Positions 34,597 to 44,915 are shown, numbered from the stretch's first letter. The stretch is DNA of 64,000 nucleotides from Megalonaias nervosa (GCA_016617855.1 JAECUM010092841.1:1-64000); one strand, 5' to 3'. Notes: generated by a model not told the origin, from the letters alone. Numbers and translations: made by a program.

Positions 34597-34785
34597 CGAA
34601 ACTGAACATTATCTGTTGATACGGTGATGGTGGTGGTGGTGTAAGATATTCAACATTATGGGCTATTATGGGACCTTACTGGAATAGATTAATATGGGCC
34701 ACTATTAACTTTAAATACGGATGAAAGAAAAACAGTAAGAGACGCACTAAAGTAGACGACTGTCCTTGGACGCGAAAGAAAAAAC

Positions 34786-34787
<2 letters not shown>

Positions 34788-34852
<65 letters not shown>
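34788..34852. repeat. (TA)n microsatellite
   Basis: About 32 TA units. Open frames across it on both strands are repeat artefacts. Confidence 0.97.
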
Positions 34853-34856
<4 letters not shown>

Positions 34857-34874
34857 CATGTACTTGGTTATGGA

Positions 34875-35053
34875 AGAGTCCAACGACAAAGTCCACAGAC
34901 TCAGATCTGCCGTCACATATTCACACCCAGTCACACATACCAGTTTGTAAGGAGTGATCAGTAGAACAAACAATATAGACGCTGATTTGCTGGTACATTA
35001 TGCTGTGGCAGACCAGAATCTTTGTTGTTTGCAGTTTGACTCGACATATAAGC
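34875..35053. mobile_element. Nested-palindrome MITE, copy 5
   Basis: The ends 'gagtccaacgacaaa' and 'gtttgcagtttgactcgac' are inverted, with TATAAGC at the right edge as in copy 1. The second inner palindrome is recognisable around 'gctggtacattatgctgtggc'. In the first inner palindrome one arm is replaced from 34,916 by a 27-bp segment that is identical to 35,187-35,213. Confidence 0.82.
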
Positions 35054-35617
35054 AAGTAAATACGGTACATACATAAGTGAGAATAGGATAGCTCACATAC
35101 TTGGACGTACATTCCAACATATCACAGACTTACTGCCCAATACACCATCACATATACAGATGGAGGGGGTATTATTTTCTTTCATGCATATTCACACCCA
35201 GTCACACATACCAAGAGATGGGGAAGGATCAAACGTTTTCATACCAACACACAATAACACATACATAAATAGAGGAGGTATATTTATATTTGCTTTTTGA
35301 TACATACTGTCTTACAGATACACAATCGCACAAACATGCAAAGGTAAAGATCAACATAAAGTTGCCAATAAGTGAAGAGTATTCTCTTTTCTGGAATTAG
35401 ACTCTTGCACAAAATATTGCACCGAATTTCGCGGGAGTTGGGGTGCGGGTGGGCGTGGGTCAGTTAAAGGTTGAAGACTCAAAGGATTAGAAAGGGCTCA
35501 TGTGTTTGACAGACTGAGTTTGCCTGCATACCAACTTTGAACCATTTATAGATATTGCATGAAGAGATATGAGTTTGCCTGCATACTAACTTTGAACCAT
35601 TTATTGACATTGCACGA
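35054..35617. other. Unassigned; short repeats
   Basis: No gene seen. A 27-bp segment at 35,187-35,213 duplicates part of the upstream MITE. At 35,516-35,604 'gagtttgcctgcatac' and 'aactttgaaccattta' occur twice, about 55 bp apart. Confidence 0.6.
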
Positions 35618-35835
35618 ACAGACATGATTGCGTTGGTTCGAGTCCAAGATTCGGCGAATGTGGATATGTGAGAAAGCTTGCCAGTAGCTTCTCGTGGGTC
35701 GGTGGTTCTTTCCGGGGATTTCCCGGTTTCTTCCTCCACCATTAATACTGGCCGCCATGTATAGCCTATCGTGTGCTGAAAAATGGCGTTAAGCCCCACA
35801 ACAACAACAACAACAACAACAACAGACATGATTGC
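35618..35835 (+). mobile_element. SINE with 14-bp target-site duplication
   Basis: The body (35,632-35,821) begins at a Pol III B box (GGTTCGAGTCC, 35,635-35,645), so the tRNA-like head is 5'-truncated. It continues through a pyrimidine-rich 'cggtttcttcctccacc' segment and ends 'tgctgaaaaatggcgttaag' followed by (CAA)n. The 14-base sequence ACAGACATGATTGC occurs immediately before (35,618-35,631) and immediately after (35,822-35,835), the mark of LINE-driven insertion. From memory, a very similar 3' end is common in molluscan genomes, which is part of the case for that phylum. Confidence 0.92.
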
Positions 35836-36076
35836 AATGACGATAAAATCTTGCTATGTTCAAGTGATAATCATTGTGTTCAAAGTGTTATGATTTGCGA
35901 TGAATGAAATCTACCTCCTTTTCAGGAAGAGGTTCGTCCTACCTTGCCTGCACACAACACTGATCTACTTTAACATATTTACACTGGAATCATCCACACG
36001 AACAGACAATTCCTTTATTCTATGTCTGGATACGAAAGGTAACTCATAATACAGAAGTCTTTCAAAAAGTGTGCAT

Positions 36077-36440
36077 GCCTACGCCACCGCCAACCACGAC
36101 TTGAAGTACCTCTACAGAAGTTGCCGCGACGAAAGAAAGAAATACAGGAAGAACATTTCTCTTTCTGCGGTGACTGCTGTTGTGACACTGCGTTTACACT
36201 CAGAGTGTAAAATGTCTGCAGTTATGGCTGCGTAGTCCGTTCTCAAAGTTATTGACAAAATAACAGAAAATGTCAAAATATCCCAAAGTTGGGAGGCCTC
36301 GTATAAAGTCACCATCTATAAAGCATGCTTATTGCTTGATTTAGCAGTTCTGGCAAACCCGAATTCGTCAAACATTGGATCGAATACATAAAAATCTTTT
36401 GTTTTGTTCGATCGTTCAGTGAAACGCATCCTGTCACGTT
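36077..36440 (+). pseudogene. Decayed frame of unknown function, Polinton 5' region
   Basis: One frame reads through ~120 codons with only a few stops. It includes DLKYLYRSCRDERKKYRKN, a Cys/Leu-rich RLHSECKMSAVM and VIDKITENVKISQSWEASYK. The basic start followed by mixed helical sequence is protein-like, but I do not recognise the family. It lies immediately upstream of the Polinton ATPase remnant on the same strand, so it may be another gene of that element. Confidence 0.4.
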
Positions 36441-36479
36441 AAAAGAGTATCTATCGGCTCCTTGCTTAAAGAAATTAAA

Positions 36480-36845
36480 GGAAAACCAGTTTTGCATGTG
36501 CAGGGTATTCCTCGCGCAGACGATGAGATCGTGACTGATTTAAGTCAAACTTGTCATGTCATCTTCGATGAGAAATAATGTAAAGAAGAAGAAGAAATCA
36601 ATTCTTTGTTTGCAAGAAAGGCATCATCTCAGCGCCAGTATTATTTACATCACACAAACGTATTCTAACAAAGTATTGTAAATCAAACCACCAGTCTCAG
36701 TTTACATAACGTGGCGATGTTTAATAACCCCAGAGACGAATCTCAAGTACATTTATTGGCTAAAGCATTGGGATTATCATGGCTTTATTTTGCTAATGAC
36801 GGTGCCACTCGTTTGCAAAAGACACACCTTCTGGTCGATTTTTAA
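36480..36845 (+). pseudogene. Polinton/Maverick packaging ATPase (FtsK/HerA-type), C-terminal part
   Basis: In Polintons and related viruses this ATPase drives DNA into the capsid. A single frame runs 122 codons with only two internal stops (36,576-36,578 and 36,666-36,668) before its own stop at 36,843. It holds a Walker B-like hydrophobic run ending in Asp-Glu (CHVIFDE), then SLFARKASSQRQYYLHH and an Asn-Pro-Arg-Asp block (MFNNPRDESQVHLLAKALG), the arrangement of the arginine-finger/sensor half of these enzymes. No P-loop is seen upstream, so the N-terminal half is lost. Integrase, penton-like and major capsid remains follow on the same strand. Confidence 0.68.
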
Positions 36846-36933
36846 CCCAATAGCTCTGATTTGTTTTAGATTTTGTTCTGACTTCTTTCACGTTTCACAG
36901 TGGTGGTCCAGTGATGTACATAAGTATAAAATA

Positions 36934-36971
<38 letters not shown>

Positions 36972-37672
36972 CTCAGTGATTGTTCACATAATCGTTAAAC
37001 ATTACAACACTTAAATCTAATCCAGCTTCATTGATTCGCACGCTGTATGCTATTAGTCGCTAACAAATAAATATACATGCGAGTTCGCATTTGTTGAAAC
37101 TGAGTCTACAAAACGTGTTGCATTGGTTTTGTTTGTCTGCAAGTTAGTAACTATAAGCAACGAGTCATATTCGAATGCATGCATAAGGGTTTTTGGCTTT
37201 TAGTTTTAGAAAATCATAAAGTGGCATTGGCACAACTCCTTGATCCGAGAATTGATACTCGGACCAAAAATAAATTATCTTGATACCAGGTAGTGGTGTG
37301 TTTCTTGGAAGAGTCATTAGTCGTTCTACGGCGGGATCGTAATGCGGCAACAAAAGGTCAAATGAAACTTTACCACCATCCCCATCTCATGCATCGTTGT
37401 CGTCATCATCATTGTCATCGTACAAAGACTTAAAATGTGAACAAAACATTTAAATCCCCTTTCAAAACAGTACATTGTGTTTTCAGAGTTTAATAAGGAG
37501 GATTTTATGTACTAATGACCCTATTGTTAGCGAAAGTATCTGTTCACATGTTAGGAACTACGCCGTGTTCTCTTTCAGGTGTGTTTTCTTTTAGTAACAT
37601 GAAATGGATAGTACATTAAAAGGATAGTTCATGTTCAATGGACATTTATGACACAATATTTCACGTTATTGA
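36846..37672. other. Spacer within the Polinton fossil; (CA)n run
   Basis: Contains a CA microsatellite at 36,938-36,970. A 62-codon minus-strand frame at 37,165-37,353 looks protein-like (RLMTLPRNTPLPGIKIIYF) but I recognise no family and no splice context. Confidence 0.5.
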
Positions 37673-38520
37673 TTGAAGAAAATAAACATTAGTCACTTGC
37701 AAACGGTGGAAGACCTCCATCTTGGTATGAGCATCGGATACGCTACTTACCACGGAATCTTACTCTCAAAGGGATGGTTGACTTACAACAGGATTCGATG
37801 GATCGAACAGAATGGACTGAAACTGAAAAATCGCAATGGCACGGACAATTGTTGTGACGTTTTCGCCAGCAAGCTGATGACAAAACCGTTTAACCAAAGA
37901 ATTGGATGAAGAACAAAAACAAGCAGCAGAAACAGCATCGGCGACCACAGCCACACCCCCACGATCTTTGCCTTTCCATTGCCACAGATTGCTTTTTGAA
38001 AAACAATGCATTACGAAGGCAAGCGAAAGAAAGCGTCCACAAAGGAACACAAAGGAGATCGCATTTCCTTCTGCGCGTTCGAATAATGATCCGTACATGT
38101 CATATGATGAAAAGCATAGTTTAGTTTATCAAAGAAGATCGATCCCTAGACAAGACCCAATATAGTGGATTTATGATGCTCTCTGATACCCTCCATAACT
38201 TGAAGCTGTGCAATAGCAACAATTGTCCTTAGGACTGAATTACTTAAAGATGCAGTAAGAAATCAACAACTTTGACAATGACTTTTATGTCATCGAATTT
38301 CACAATCCATACTAAAGTTAAGAAAATTCGAGGAACCAGAGGGATACAAGAGTTAAAAAATCTACCAGCTAAAATATATATGACATCCAATCTTGCGGTT
38401 ACGTTGACACCAGTACCGAATCGACAAGAAATGAAAGAAAAGGTCAAAATGCTGACGTCGACGCCATCTCCGTCAGAACCAGAAAAGAAGAAAGTGATGA
38501 AAATAGTGAGAAAGTGCTGA
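37673..38520 (+). pseudogene. Decayed Polinton-region frames, unidentified
   Basis: Three plus-strand pieces lie end to end: 37,673-37,909, 37,902-38,165 (one frameshift from the first) and 38,272-38,520. The middle piece has an Ala/Thr/Pro-rich tract and then basic sequence (ITKASERKRPQRNTKEIAF). The last ends in a Pro/Ser segment and a lysine-rich tail (SPSEPEKKKVMKIVRKC). They precede the integrase remnant. Polintons carry several small genes of unknown function between their conserved ones, which fits, but I cannot name these. Confidence 0.4.
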
Positions 38521-38792
38521 TCACAACCAGGGTTGTCATTTTCGTCGACTCCCATCGCTCGTCCTGCAGGCAAAACATTGCTGCAGAAACTTCCACAAGA
38601 AAAGATGAGCATCAGATGTTGTTTGTCTTATTGAGCAGCATTCAAACACTTTTTGGGCTAGCATTTGCCGTCTATTGCGGAATTAAAAATTGTTTTCTGC
38701 TGGGAGCACAGTTCCACAGAATAATCTTCCTGATCGTACCACGGTGGCTGCTGGAACTATCGACATAGTCTTTCAAACGATTAGACATATTT

Positions 38793-39180
38793 CACAGAAG
38801 ACAAATGGTGGTAACTGGTATATTTTATCAAATGAAAACCAATTTGGATGATGTTTCATACATGGCTTCGTACAATAGAGGTTACAAACATTTGTTTCGT
38901 GCGATCAACGTGTTGCGAAATATGTTTGGGTGGCACCACTTCTGACCTGAACAAAAACTTTCGCGGACGTCACACACCCGTTTGCAAATTGGACGACATG
39001 TACGGAAAAAATTAAAAAGAACATTTCACTTGCCTTATTGATCACGAGTGATAAAACAACACGACGTCATCAACGATACCGAAAGCATACTTTGATCAAA
39101 ACACACCCAAAGTGGGAAAATCTAGCGTCAAAAAGTGAAAGTAATTTGAGAATGTTATCCACCTAGTTTCGTTTCTTGGA
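38793..39180 (+). pseudogene. Polinton/Maverick retroviral-type integrase, core fragment
   Basis: Polinton integrases join the element to host DNA. The frame from 38,793 to the stop at 38,943 contains a basic start (RRQMVVTGIF), NLDDVSYMASYNRGYKHLF and INVLRNMFGWHH. That matches the first part of the RNase H-fold core, with the first catalytic Asp followed by the conserved Tyr-Asn-x-Gly-Tyr turn and a beta strand. Similarity continues weakly in shifted frames to about 39,180. The second Asp and the Glu cannot be placed with confidence. The zinc finger and any chromodomain are not recognisable. It is distinct from the gypsy integrases in this window. Confidence 0.7.
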
Positions 39181-39189
39181 TTGCAGTCT

Positions 39190-39600
39190 CACAAGTCGTC
39201 CATTGTGAAAAGAAGAATCCATGAAAATGCCGTTAAACATCGTGTAACCATCATCACTACAAAAGACACACAAATAGAAACACAGTAGCTACAAAAAGAA
39301 CAATAGTGGATGTGGTGTGGTAATCGTGTCCCAATCGCTATGGTGCATTGCGTGAATGGAGATCCTATCGGAAACTTAAGTTTGCAGCAAACGGATAAGC
39401 AAGAGTGGTTCATTGTATGGAGCATTTGTATCCCCAATACATCGTTAATATATGCAACGGTAATAATAGTAGCAGTTGCAGCAACGCCAGTCCCATTAAT
39501 CACAGCAGCATCAACCACAAACACTGGAACTTCTTGGAACATTAGAAAGAAGTCTTTTGAGATTGGTCAACTCCGCCGTGACAAAAGCTATTGAAAAGTG
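39190..39600 (+). pseudogene. Unidentified decayed frame between integrase and penton
   Basis: One frame (39,310-39,594 open, and upstream to ~39,190 with two stops) reads a polar start (HKSSIVKRRIHENAVKHRV), then IAMVHCVNGDPIGNLSLQQT, a hydrophobic stretch (SLIYATVIIVAVAATPVPLI) that could be one membrane segment, and a basic tail. It may be the integrase C-terminus or a separate small Polinton gene. It ends 13 bp before the penton-like start. Confidence 0.35.
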
Positions 39601-39607
39601 AATAATA

Positions 39608-40330
39608 ATGTTGTTGTTTTTTTATTTTACTCTACCCAGTGACAGTTGTCTGAATGTGTTTCCCTCAAACAAACTGTTATTTTACAACGAATTATCCCAG
39701 TCCATACAACTAGATCACGAAGTCCATTGAGAAGTAGTTTTGGTAGAAATTATGTCTCCCACCCAAGTCTTGAATATCAATCGCCTTTCGCTGCAGAAAT
39801 ATTTGATGAACACGTATAGTGACAGTTGGACAAATAAGAGCCTACTGCGAAAAGAAATTATGTAGGCATCCATTTTCCAACTGAATTTGTACGAAACGAG
39901 AATTCTTGAGGGATATTATTTTGATGTTCGGCATCTCGATGATAATTTTCGTCTATATTCAACGATAAGTATCGCAACTCACTCACCAAAACCAACAAGT
40001 GCTTGATTGTCGTCCACCAGGAGCCCTCATATAGTCTACAGATGGATATACTCGACAGCAGAAAACACAGCCCATCAAATTCATTTACTCTTCAGGGTGG
40101 AAACATGGACATATCTCATAGCCGAAGAAATACCACCACTACCGACAACAACAACAAATTCTTGAAGTAATGTCCATACCCGCTGAAGCTGAATGAAGGA
40201 CTCAGTTTGCAGTTTATGACCTCTGATGTGGTCGAGTACATTGTGATGGGAAGAGTCATACCATTTCAGTTGGATTTTGCGATATCTGTTTACAATAAAG
40301 GTGGAATCACAAATCACTCTCACTGAGAAC
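39608..40330 (+). pseudogene. Polinton penton-like minor capsid protein (broken)
   Basis: In Polintons the penton protein, a single jelly roll, fills the capsid vertices. An ATG at 39,608 opens FTLPSDSCLNVFPSNKLLFY, followed by a short gap, then EVVLVEIMSPTQVLNI after an in-frame stop where the family usually has a Trp. This N-terminal pattern (Pro-Ser-Asp, Phe-Pro-x-Asn, then Val-x-Leu-x-Glu-Ile) is typical of Polinton pentons. The frame continues to a stop at 40,004. Protein-like sequence resumes in the next frame to about 40,330 (GLSLQFMTSDVVEYIVMGRV). It is followed closely by further decayed sequence, and the major capsid gene lies 2 kb downstream. Confidence 0.6.
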
Positions 40331-40854
40331 TTGCTTGTCCACTTGATCTTTCCGTCAGTACATCGTATTTTGAAGTGTGAATATTGGTACAAAAGGAATC
40401 CGCAGACAAAATATGGTATCTACCAAAAGAAAAGTCATGACGAAAGTTCACTTCCGCGAACGATTCTCGAGCTAGTTTCGAAACACGTATCACGAACATC
40501 TAGGAATAGCTTAACAACGAGGACATGGTTTTGGGAATACGTTATACCTTTTGTTCACAAAGGACAGCTTGCCTTGAAACACCATGTCATGTCGTAAAGA
40601 AAATAATGCGTAGGAAACGTGATGGTCGTCAAAATGAATCCTAAGCAATCATTACTGAGTAATGAGAAAATACGTTGATTCAGATAGCAGAAAGCTCTAA
40701 AGGACCGTCCATGAAACATATCACACGTCTGTTGAAGAAGTTATATGACCTCCTCACAGAAGCAAGAACAAAGCAACCACGGATGAAGAAAAACATTAAG
40801 ACAAAAAAGAAAAAGAGACGCCAAACAGTCGGAGACTTGAACATGTTTGATTAA
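40277..40854 (+). pseudogene. Decayed frames downstream of the penton, unidentified
   Basis: An open piece at 40,277-40,597 (KCEYWYKRNPQTKYGIYQK) overlaps the penton-like tail. A separate frame at 40,680-40,854 ends in a strongly basic segment (RMKKNIKTKKKKRRQTVG) and DLNMFD before its stop. The latter looks like a small basic, DNA-binding type tail. I cannot assign a family to either. They may be one or two small genes of the Polinton. Confidence 0.35.
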
Positions 40855-42690
40855 TAAAAGTAAATTACCTGTGAGGTTTTGGTTGTGGGGGATTGGGGGT
40901 GGGGTGCCTCCAATATTATTTAAATTATTGTAGAAGTCCCACCCAGGCTCGAGTTTGGTTGGAAGTTGATTTAGTGACAGTTAGATATACAGCTCCGAGC
41001 CCCCAGTCAGCAATGCCGACGGTTAAATGAATAAAGATACAAAAAAAAGGGTGAAGTTCAATAATGACAATTTAATAACAGTTAAAAGATCAATAGTTCC
41101 AATTTCCCAAATACAATTCTTCCGCTCGACCCTTTTCTAGCCTATCGCATCATTTGATTCGTAGTGTGAGAGATTTCCACCTGTCCTTGTGTACTACTCA
41201 TCTGTGTATTCTTCTCTATCTCCTAATTCCCTCTCGTACTCCCTGACTCCCTCCAAGTTCCTTCTCCTCCTCCTTCTCTATTTCCTCCTCCAGACCACTT
41301 TCCTCCTCCTCTCCTTCTATCCCTCTTTCTATGTCGACTGCACGTTGTCGACTCCGACTGCACTGTCAGTCTCACTTCCGTCTCCCTCTTAGAGACTCGG
41401 GACTACTAACTTGCACCGGAAGTTCTGTCCCCGAAAAGCTTCCTGTGAAAACACAAGGATGGTACAATATTTTCCTCAGCGCTCACATCTCACACTACAC
41501 ACAGCCTATCATCAGATAAGGCTATTAAATTTCACCGGTCACGCATTCATTCACACCGAAATACGCATACATTCTTCTATGGTAAAACACAACATAATAA
41601 CACAACATGATGAAGCATGGTATTAATTACACTTATACATACAACAATAAATTGCTTCACATCAGTACATACTTATAATTCCATTACACAAACCAATAAA
41701 CAACAATCAGACGCATATCTTTACATCTCAACTCATACCAAATATACAAATATTCAAATATCCATGCCCTGATATATTCACACATCTATCGTAACTAATC
41801 GTACATACATCAATCATTTTCCTAAACTCCAATACAAACATGCGTAAATTCTAACATAACGCATTACTAAAGGTACTGGTTACTACGAAGTAACCTACCA
41901 GCGAATTACAATATTAATTCTGACGGACTAGCAATCTACATAATTCTCTACGTAAACTCAAATTCATGTCTCAAATACGCTTATACATGAAACACTACAA
42001 GGTAATTCTACATACTAAAACAATCCCAGTAATTAAGTATACATGCTACAAATACTTACAATTATGACGCCGTAATGTTTTGCAAAAATCGAGCAAATAG
42101 CCCACTGACCTTGTCGAAGCTTTTCCTTGTCTTACAATTCTGGTCCTAAGATTCCCGCCAAATTACGAGTGGCTTCTCTCGGAGTATCCTTTCCGCTTAA
42201 ACCCGCTAGATCTACTTCTCATAATCTGCCCAGGTATACTGATAAATTTACTGCACGTTTAAGCTAAAATTTCGATCTAAGGTTTACTCCCACCCTCTAT
42301 CTTAATTCCAATTGGATGTCGCTGTTGACGGTCCCAATCAAACTTACTGACAATGTCTTCTCGCTTGTCTGTCTACGTGGCGGGTGAGAACACGCCCCGT
42401 TCACCCTGCGGGCTTCCCTTTGATCCCTGGACCCATGGTTTAACGTCTGGGTGTGAGGACGACAAGCCCTTTGACTGGCGGCTATTCTATGATCTGGGTG
42501 GCTGGCGACTTGCATACTCAATTAACACTATTTTCGGCTATGTTTACACATCAAACGCGGTCATAAATTATCCAACTTTTATACATTTCCTGATACCTGG
42601 ACTGGACATTACCCCACCCCCTCTCCCAAAAGCGAACAAACAAAGATGTTGCGTTAAGATTAGTTCCAATGTTATAAGATGAAATTCGTT
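40855..42690. other. Non-coding interruption between penton and major capsid
   Basis: No coding similarity over 1.8 kb. It starts with G-runs (40,888-40,910), holds a CT-rich tract (41,205-41,330), then AT-rich sequence, then a GC-richer patch at 42,350-42,500. The abrupt loss of decayed coding sequence on both sides suggests an inserted non-autonomous element, but I find no clear LTR, terminal repeat or target duplication. Confidence 0.5.
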
Positions 42691-42698
42691 TGTTTTTC

Positions 42699-43471
42699 AT
42701 GCCACCAAAAATGATAAAGATTAAATAATACCGGTGGATTGAGCAACATCCGGTGACGTTTATTACAACGACAGCATCCATCGAGTTTGAAATCAGCGGG
42801 CAAACTGAAGATTATATTGACCTGAATAACATTTTCATGTACCTCCTTAGTATGAAATTGATACAAACAGACAGTACAAATCAAGACGTTGATGTCAGAG
42901 CGGCTCCTGTCAACGGTTTACGCATTCCTTGTGAGTGAAGTGGATTTGTACAGAACAACAAAACTGACCACCAGCAGCATTGACACTTACTACTACAGAG
43001 TATACCTAGAGAGTCAAATGGCTTGTAATATGGAAACCCGACAAACTAAGCAAGTATAATGACAAAGAGTTGATAGATGAAGCTGACACAGGCCACAATC
43101 AACTTTTACTGATATACAAGAGAAAATCAAACAGACCCCAGTTTCGAATTGAGTGGATCATTTGCACTATTACGTGTGGTTGCAAGACAATAATTTGTTG
43201 AACTGAATGGATGTACTTCTCTGACAGAGTCGGTGTAGCGCCGGCTTCCTTGGATGGCTAATGCTGACGATTTCAAAACCGGCATCGAAGTAGAAAGGCT
43301 ATACCTACGACATGTCTTACCTTGAGTTGGAAATTAGATCATTCTATTTCGGAGTAGAAATAATGCCAAGTATCGAATACAACAACTGGAAGTTAAAACG
43401 TTCACCATTGCGGCTGGACTCCAATCCAAGACTGAAGACATTGCGTACAAGGGCCTGTTATATTCCTACGA
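42699..43471 (+). pseudogene. Polinton/Maverick major capsid protein (double jelly roll), broken and truncated
   Basis: The major capsid protein of Polintons is a double jelly-roll protein. The frame from an ATG at 42,699 has one stop near 42,726 and then runs open to 42,938, with ITTTASIEFEISGQTEDYID, NIFMYLL and DVRAAPVN. This is the characteristic start: a short strand, a Gly-x-x-Glu-Asp-Tyr-Ile-Asp-Leu block, then a Pro-Val-Asn. More of the protein appears in other frames: MANADDFKTGIEVERLYLRH (about 43,252-43,312) and QLEVKTFTIAAGLQSKTEDI (about 43,392-43,451). The coding remains stop at ~43,471, where the gypsy sequence starts, so the C-terminal part is lost. Similar proteins are often annotated as F54H12.2-like. 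Confidence 0.82.
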
Positions 43472-43489
43472 GGACAAACAAAATTTTTC

Positions 43490-44779
43490 ATGACGTTAAA
43501 ATTGTAGATTTAAAATCTGTAAAACAACACCCATACAGGATGAACCCTCTCAAACAAGAATACTTGATAAAGGAAATTCAGTATTTGTTTTAGAACGATT
43601 TCATAGAGCCCAGTAAAAGTGATTGGAGTTCACCATGCATACTTGTTCCGAAACCGGATAAAACTTTCGGTATGTGCACTGATTATAGGAAGGTGAACAG
43701 CGTGACAAAAACAGATTCATTTCCATTACTAAGGATTGATGATTGTATTGATAAAATTGGAAATGCCAAGTACGTCACCAAATTTGACCTTCTGAAAGGA
43801 TTTTGGCAAATTCCACTTACGGAAAGAGCGAAAGAAATTTCGGCGTTTGTGACTCCAGATGGACTTTATCAATATAAAGTAATGCCGTTTGGGATGAAGG
43901 GTTCTCCAAGTACGTTTCAACGCTTGATGAACGCTTGATGAATATGATTACTTCCGGTCTAGATAATTGTGATGCTTATATTGATGATGCCATCATCTAC
44001 AACGAGACCTGGAAAGGACATCTAGACACGATTCGGAAATTCTTGAAAGACTCACTGATGCTAATTTGACAATCAATTTATCTAAAAGTGGGTTCTGCCG
44101 TGCTTGTGTAACTTTCCTAGGACATATTGTGGGATATGGTCAAGTCAAACCTATTGATGCTAAGGTGAAGGCTATCTCTGATTTTCCTGTGCCTGTCAGT
44201 AAAAAGCAATTAATGCGATTTTTGGGTATGGCCGGATACTATCGAAAGTTTTGTTCCAATTTTTCTAATATTGCTGAACCTCTGACAAATATGTTAAGTA
44301 AGAGAAACAAGTTTCTCTGGACCGAAAAATGTCAGGAAGCTTTCGATAGGTTAAAAGCAATACTCAAAAGTGCGCCGGTTTTAACAGCTCCAAATCTCAA
44401 TCAGTCTTTTAAATTGTCTGTGGATGCAAGTGATGTTGGGGTTGGAGCAGTATTGATTCAAGAAGACAGCAATGGTATTGATCACTCAGTGTGCTATTTC
44501 TCTAAGAAATTAAATAAGCACCAAAGAAATTACTCAACAATCGAGAAGGAATGTTTGGCTTTAATATTGGCATTGCAACATTTTGAGGTTTACATTAGCT
44601 CAGCTCCTTCTCCGGTTGTTGTGTATAGTGATCACAACCCCCTTACTTTCATCGACAAGATGAAAAATAAAAATCAAAGATTATTAAGGTGGAGTTTGTT
44701 TTTGCAAGAGTATAATCGCAACATCAGTCACATCAAAGGAAAAGACAATTTGATTGCAGATGCACTTTCCCGTGTATAG
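43490..44779 (+). pseudogene. Gypsy RT and RNase H of copy 2 (broken)
   Basis: The RT fingers start in a frame that hits a TAG at 43,591-43,593, where copy 1 has an open codon. The palm follows, open to 43,938 (KFDLLKGFWQIPL, YQYKVMPFGMKGSP). An 11-bp tandem duplication (43,921-43,942) then breaks the frame. The catalytic box YIDDA lies near 43,978-43,992. A one-base shift near 44,040 precedes a 237-codon open frame (44,066-44,779). That frame covers the end of RT (FCRACVTFLGHIVGYGQVKP, RFLGMAGYYRKFCSNFSNIA) and RNase H with VDASDVG, TIEKECLAL and SDHNPL. It is better preserved than copy 1 in RNase H. The stop is 137 bp before the LTR with no integrase after it, confirming the family's gene order. 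Confidence 0.93.
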
Positions 44780-44905
44780 AAATATTATTTCCTATACACT
44801 TTATATAATTCATAAGAATTTTCTGATGTAATTTTGTTTACCTCATGTATAATTTACATATGGTAAAAAGAAAGCTTTATTATATAAATCTTTCTTTTTT
44901 TCTTT

Positions 44906-44915
44906 ATGGGGGAAG
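44906..44915 (+). other. Polypurine tract of gypsy copy 2
   Basis: 'atgggggaag' immediately before TGTTACG of the LTR, as in copy 1. Confidence 0.85.

Noticed and set aside
37165..37353. Minus-strand protein-like frame of 62 codons
   Set aside because: Plausible amino-acid composition, but no family recognised, no neighbouring exon or splice context, and it lies antisense inside a Polinton fossil.
41189..42550. Possible extra gene or LTR between penton and capsid remains
   Set aside because: Composition is uneven (CT-rich, then AT-rich, then GC-rich) but no coding motif, terminal repeat or target duplication could be found.
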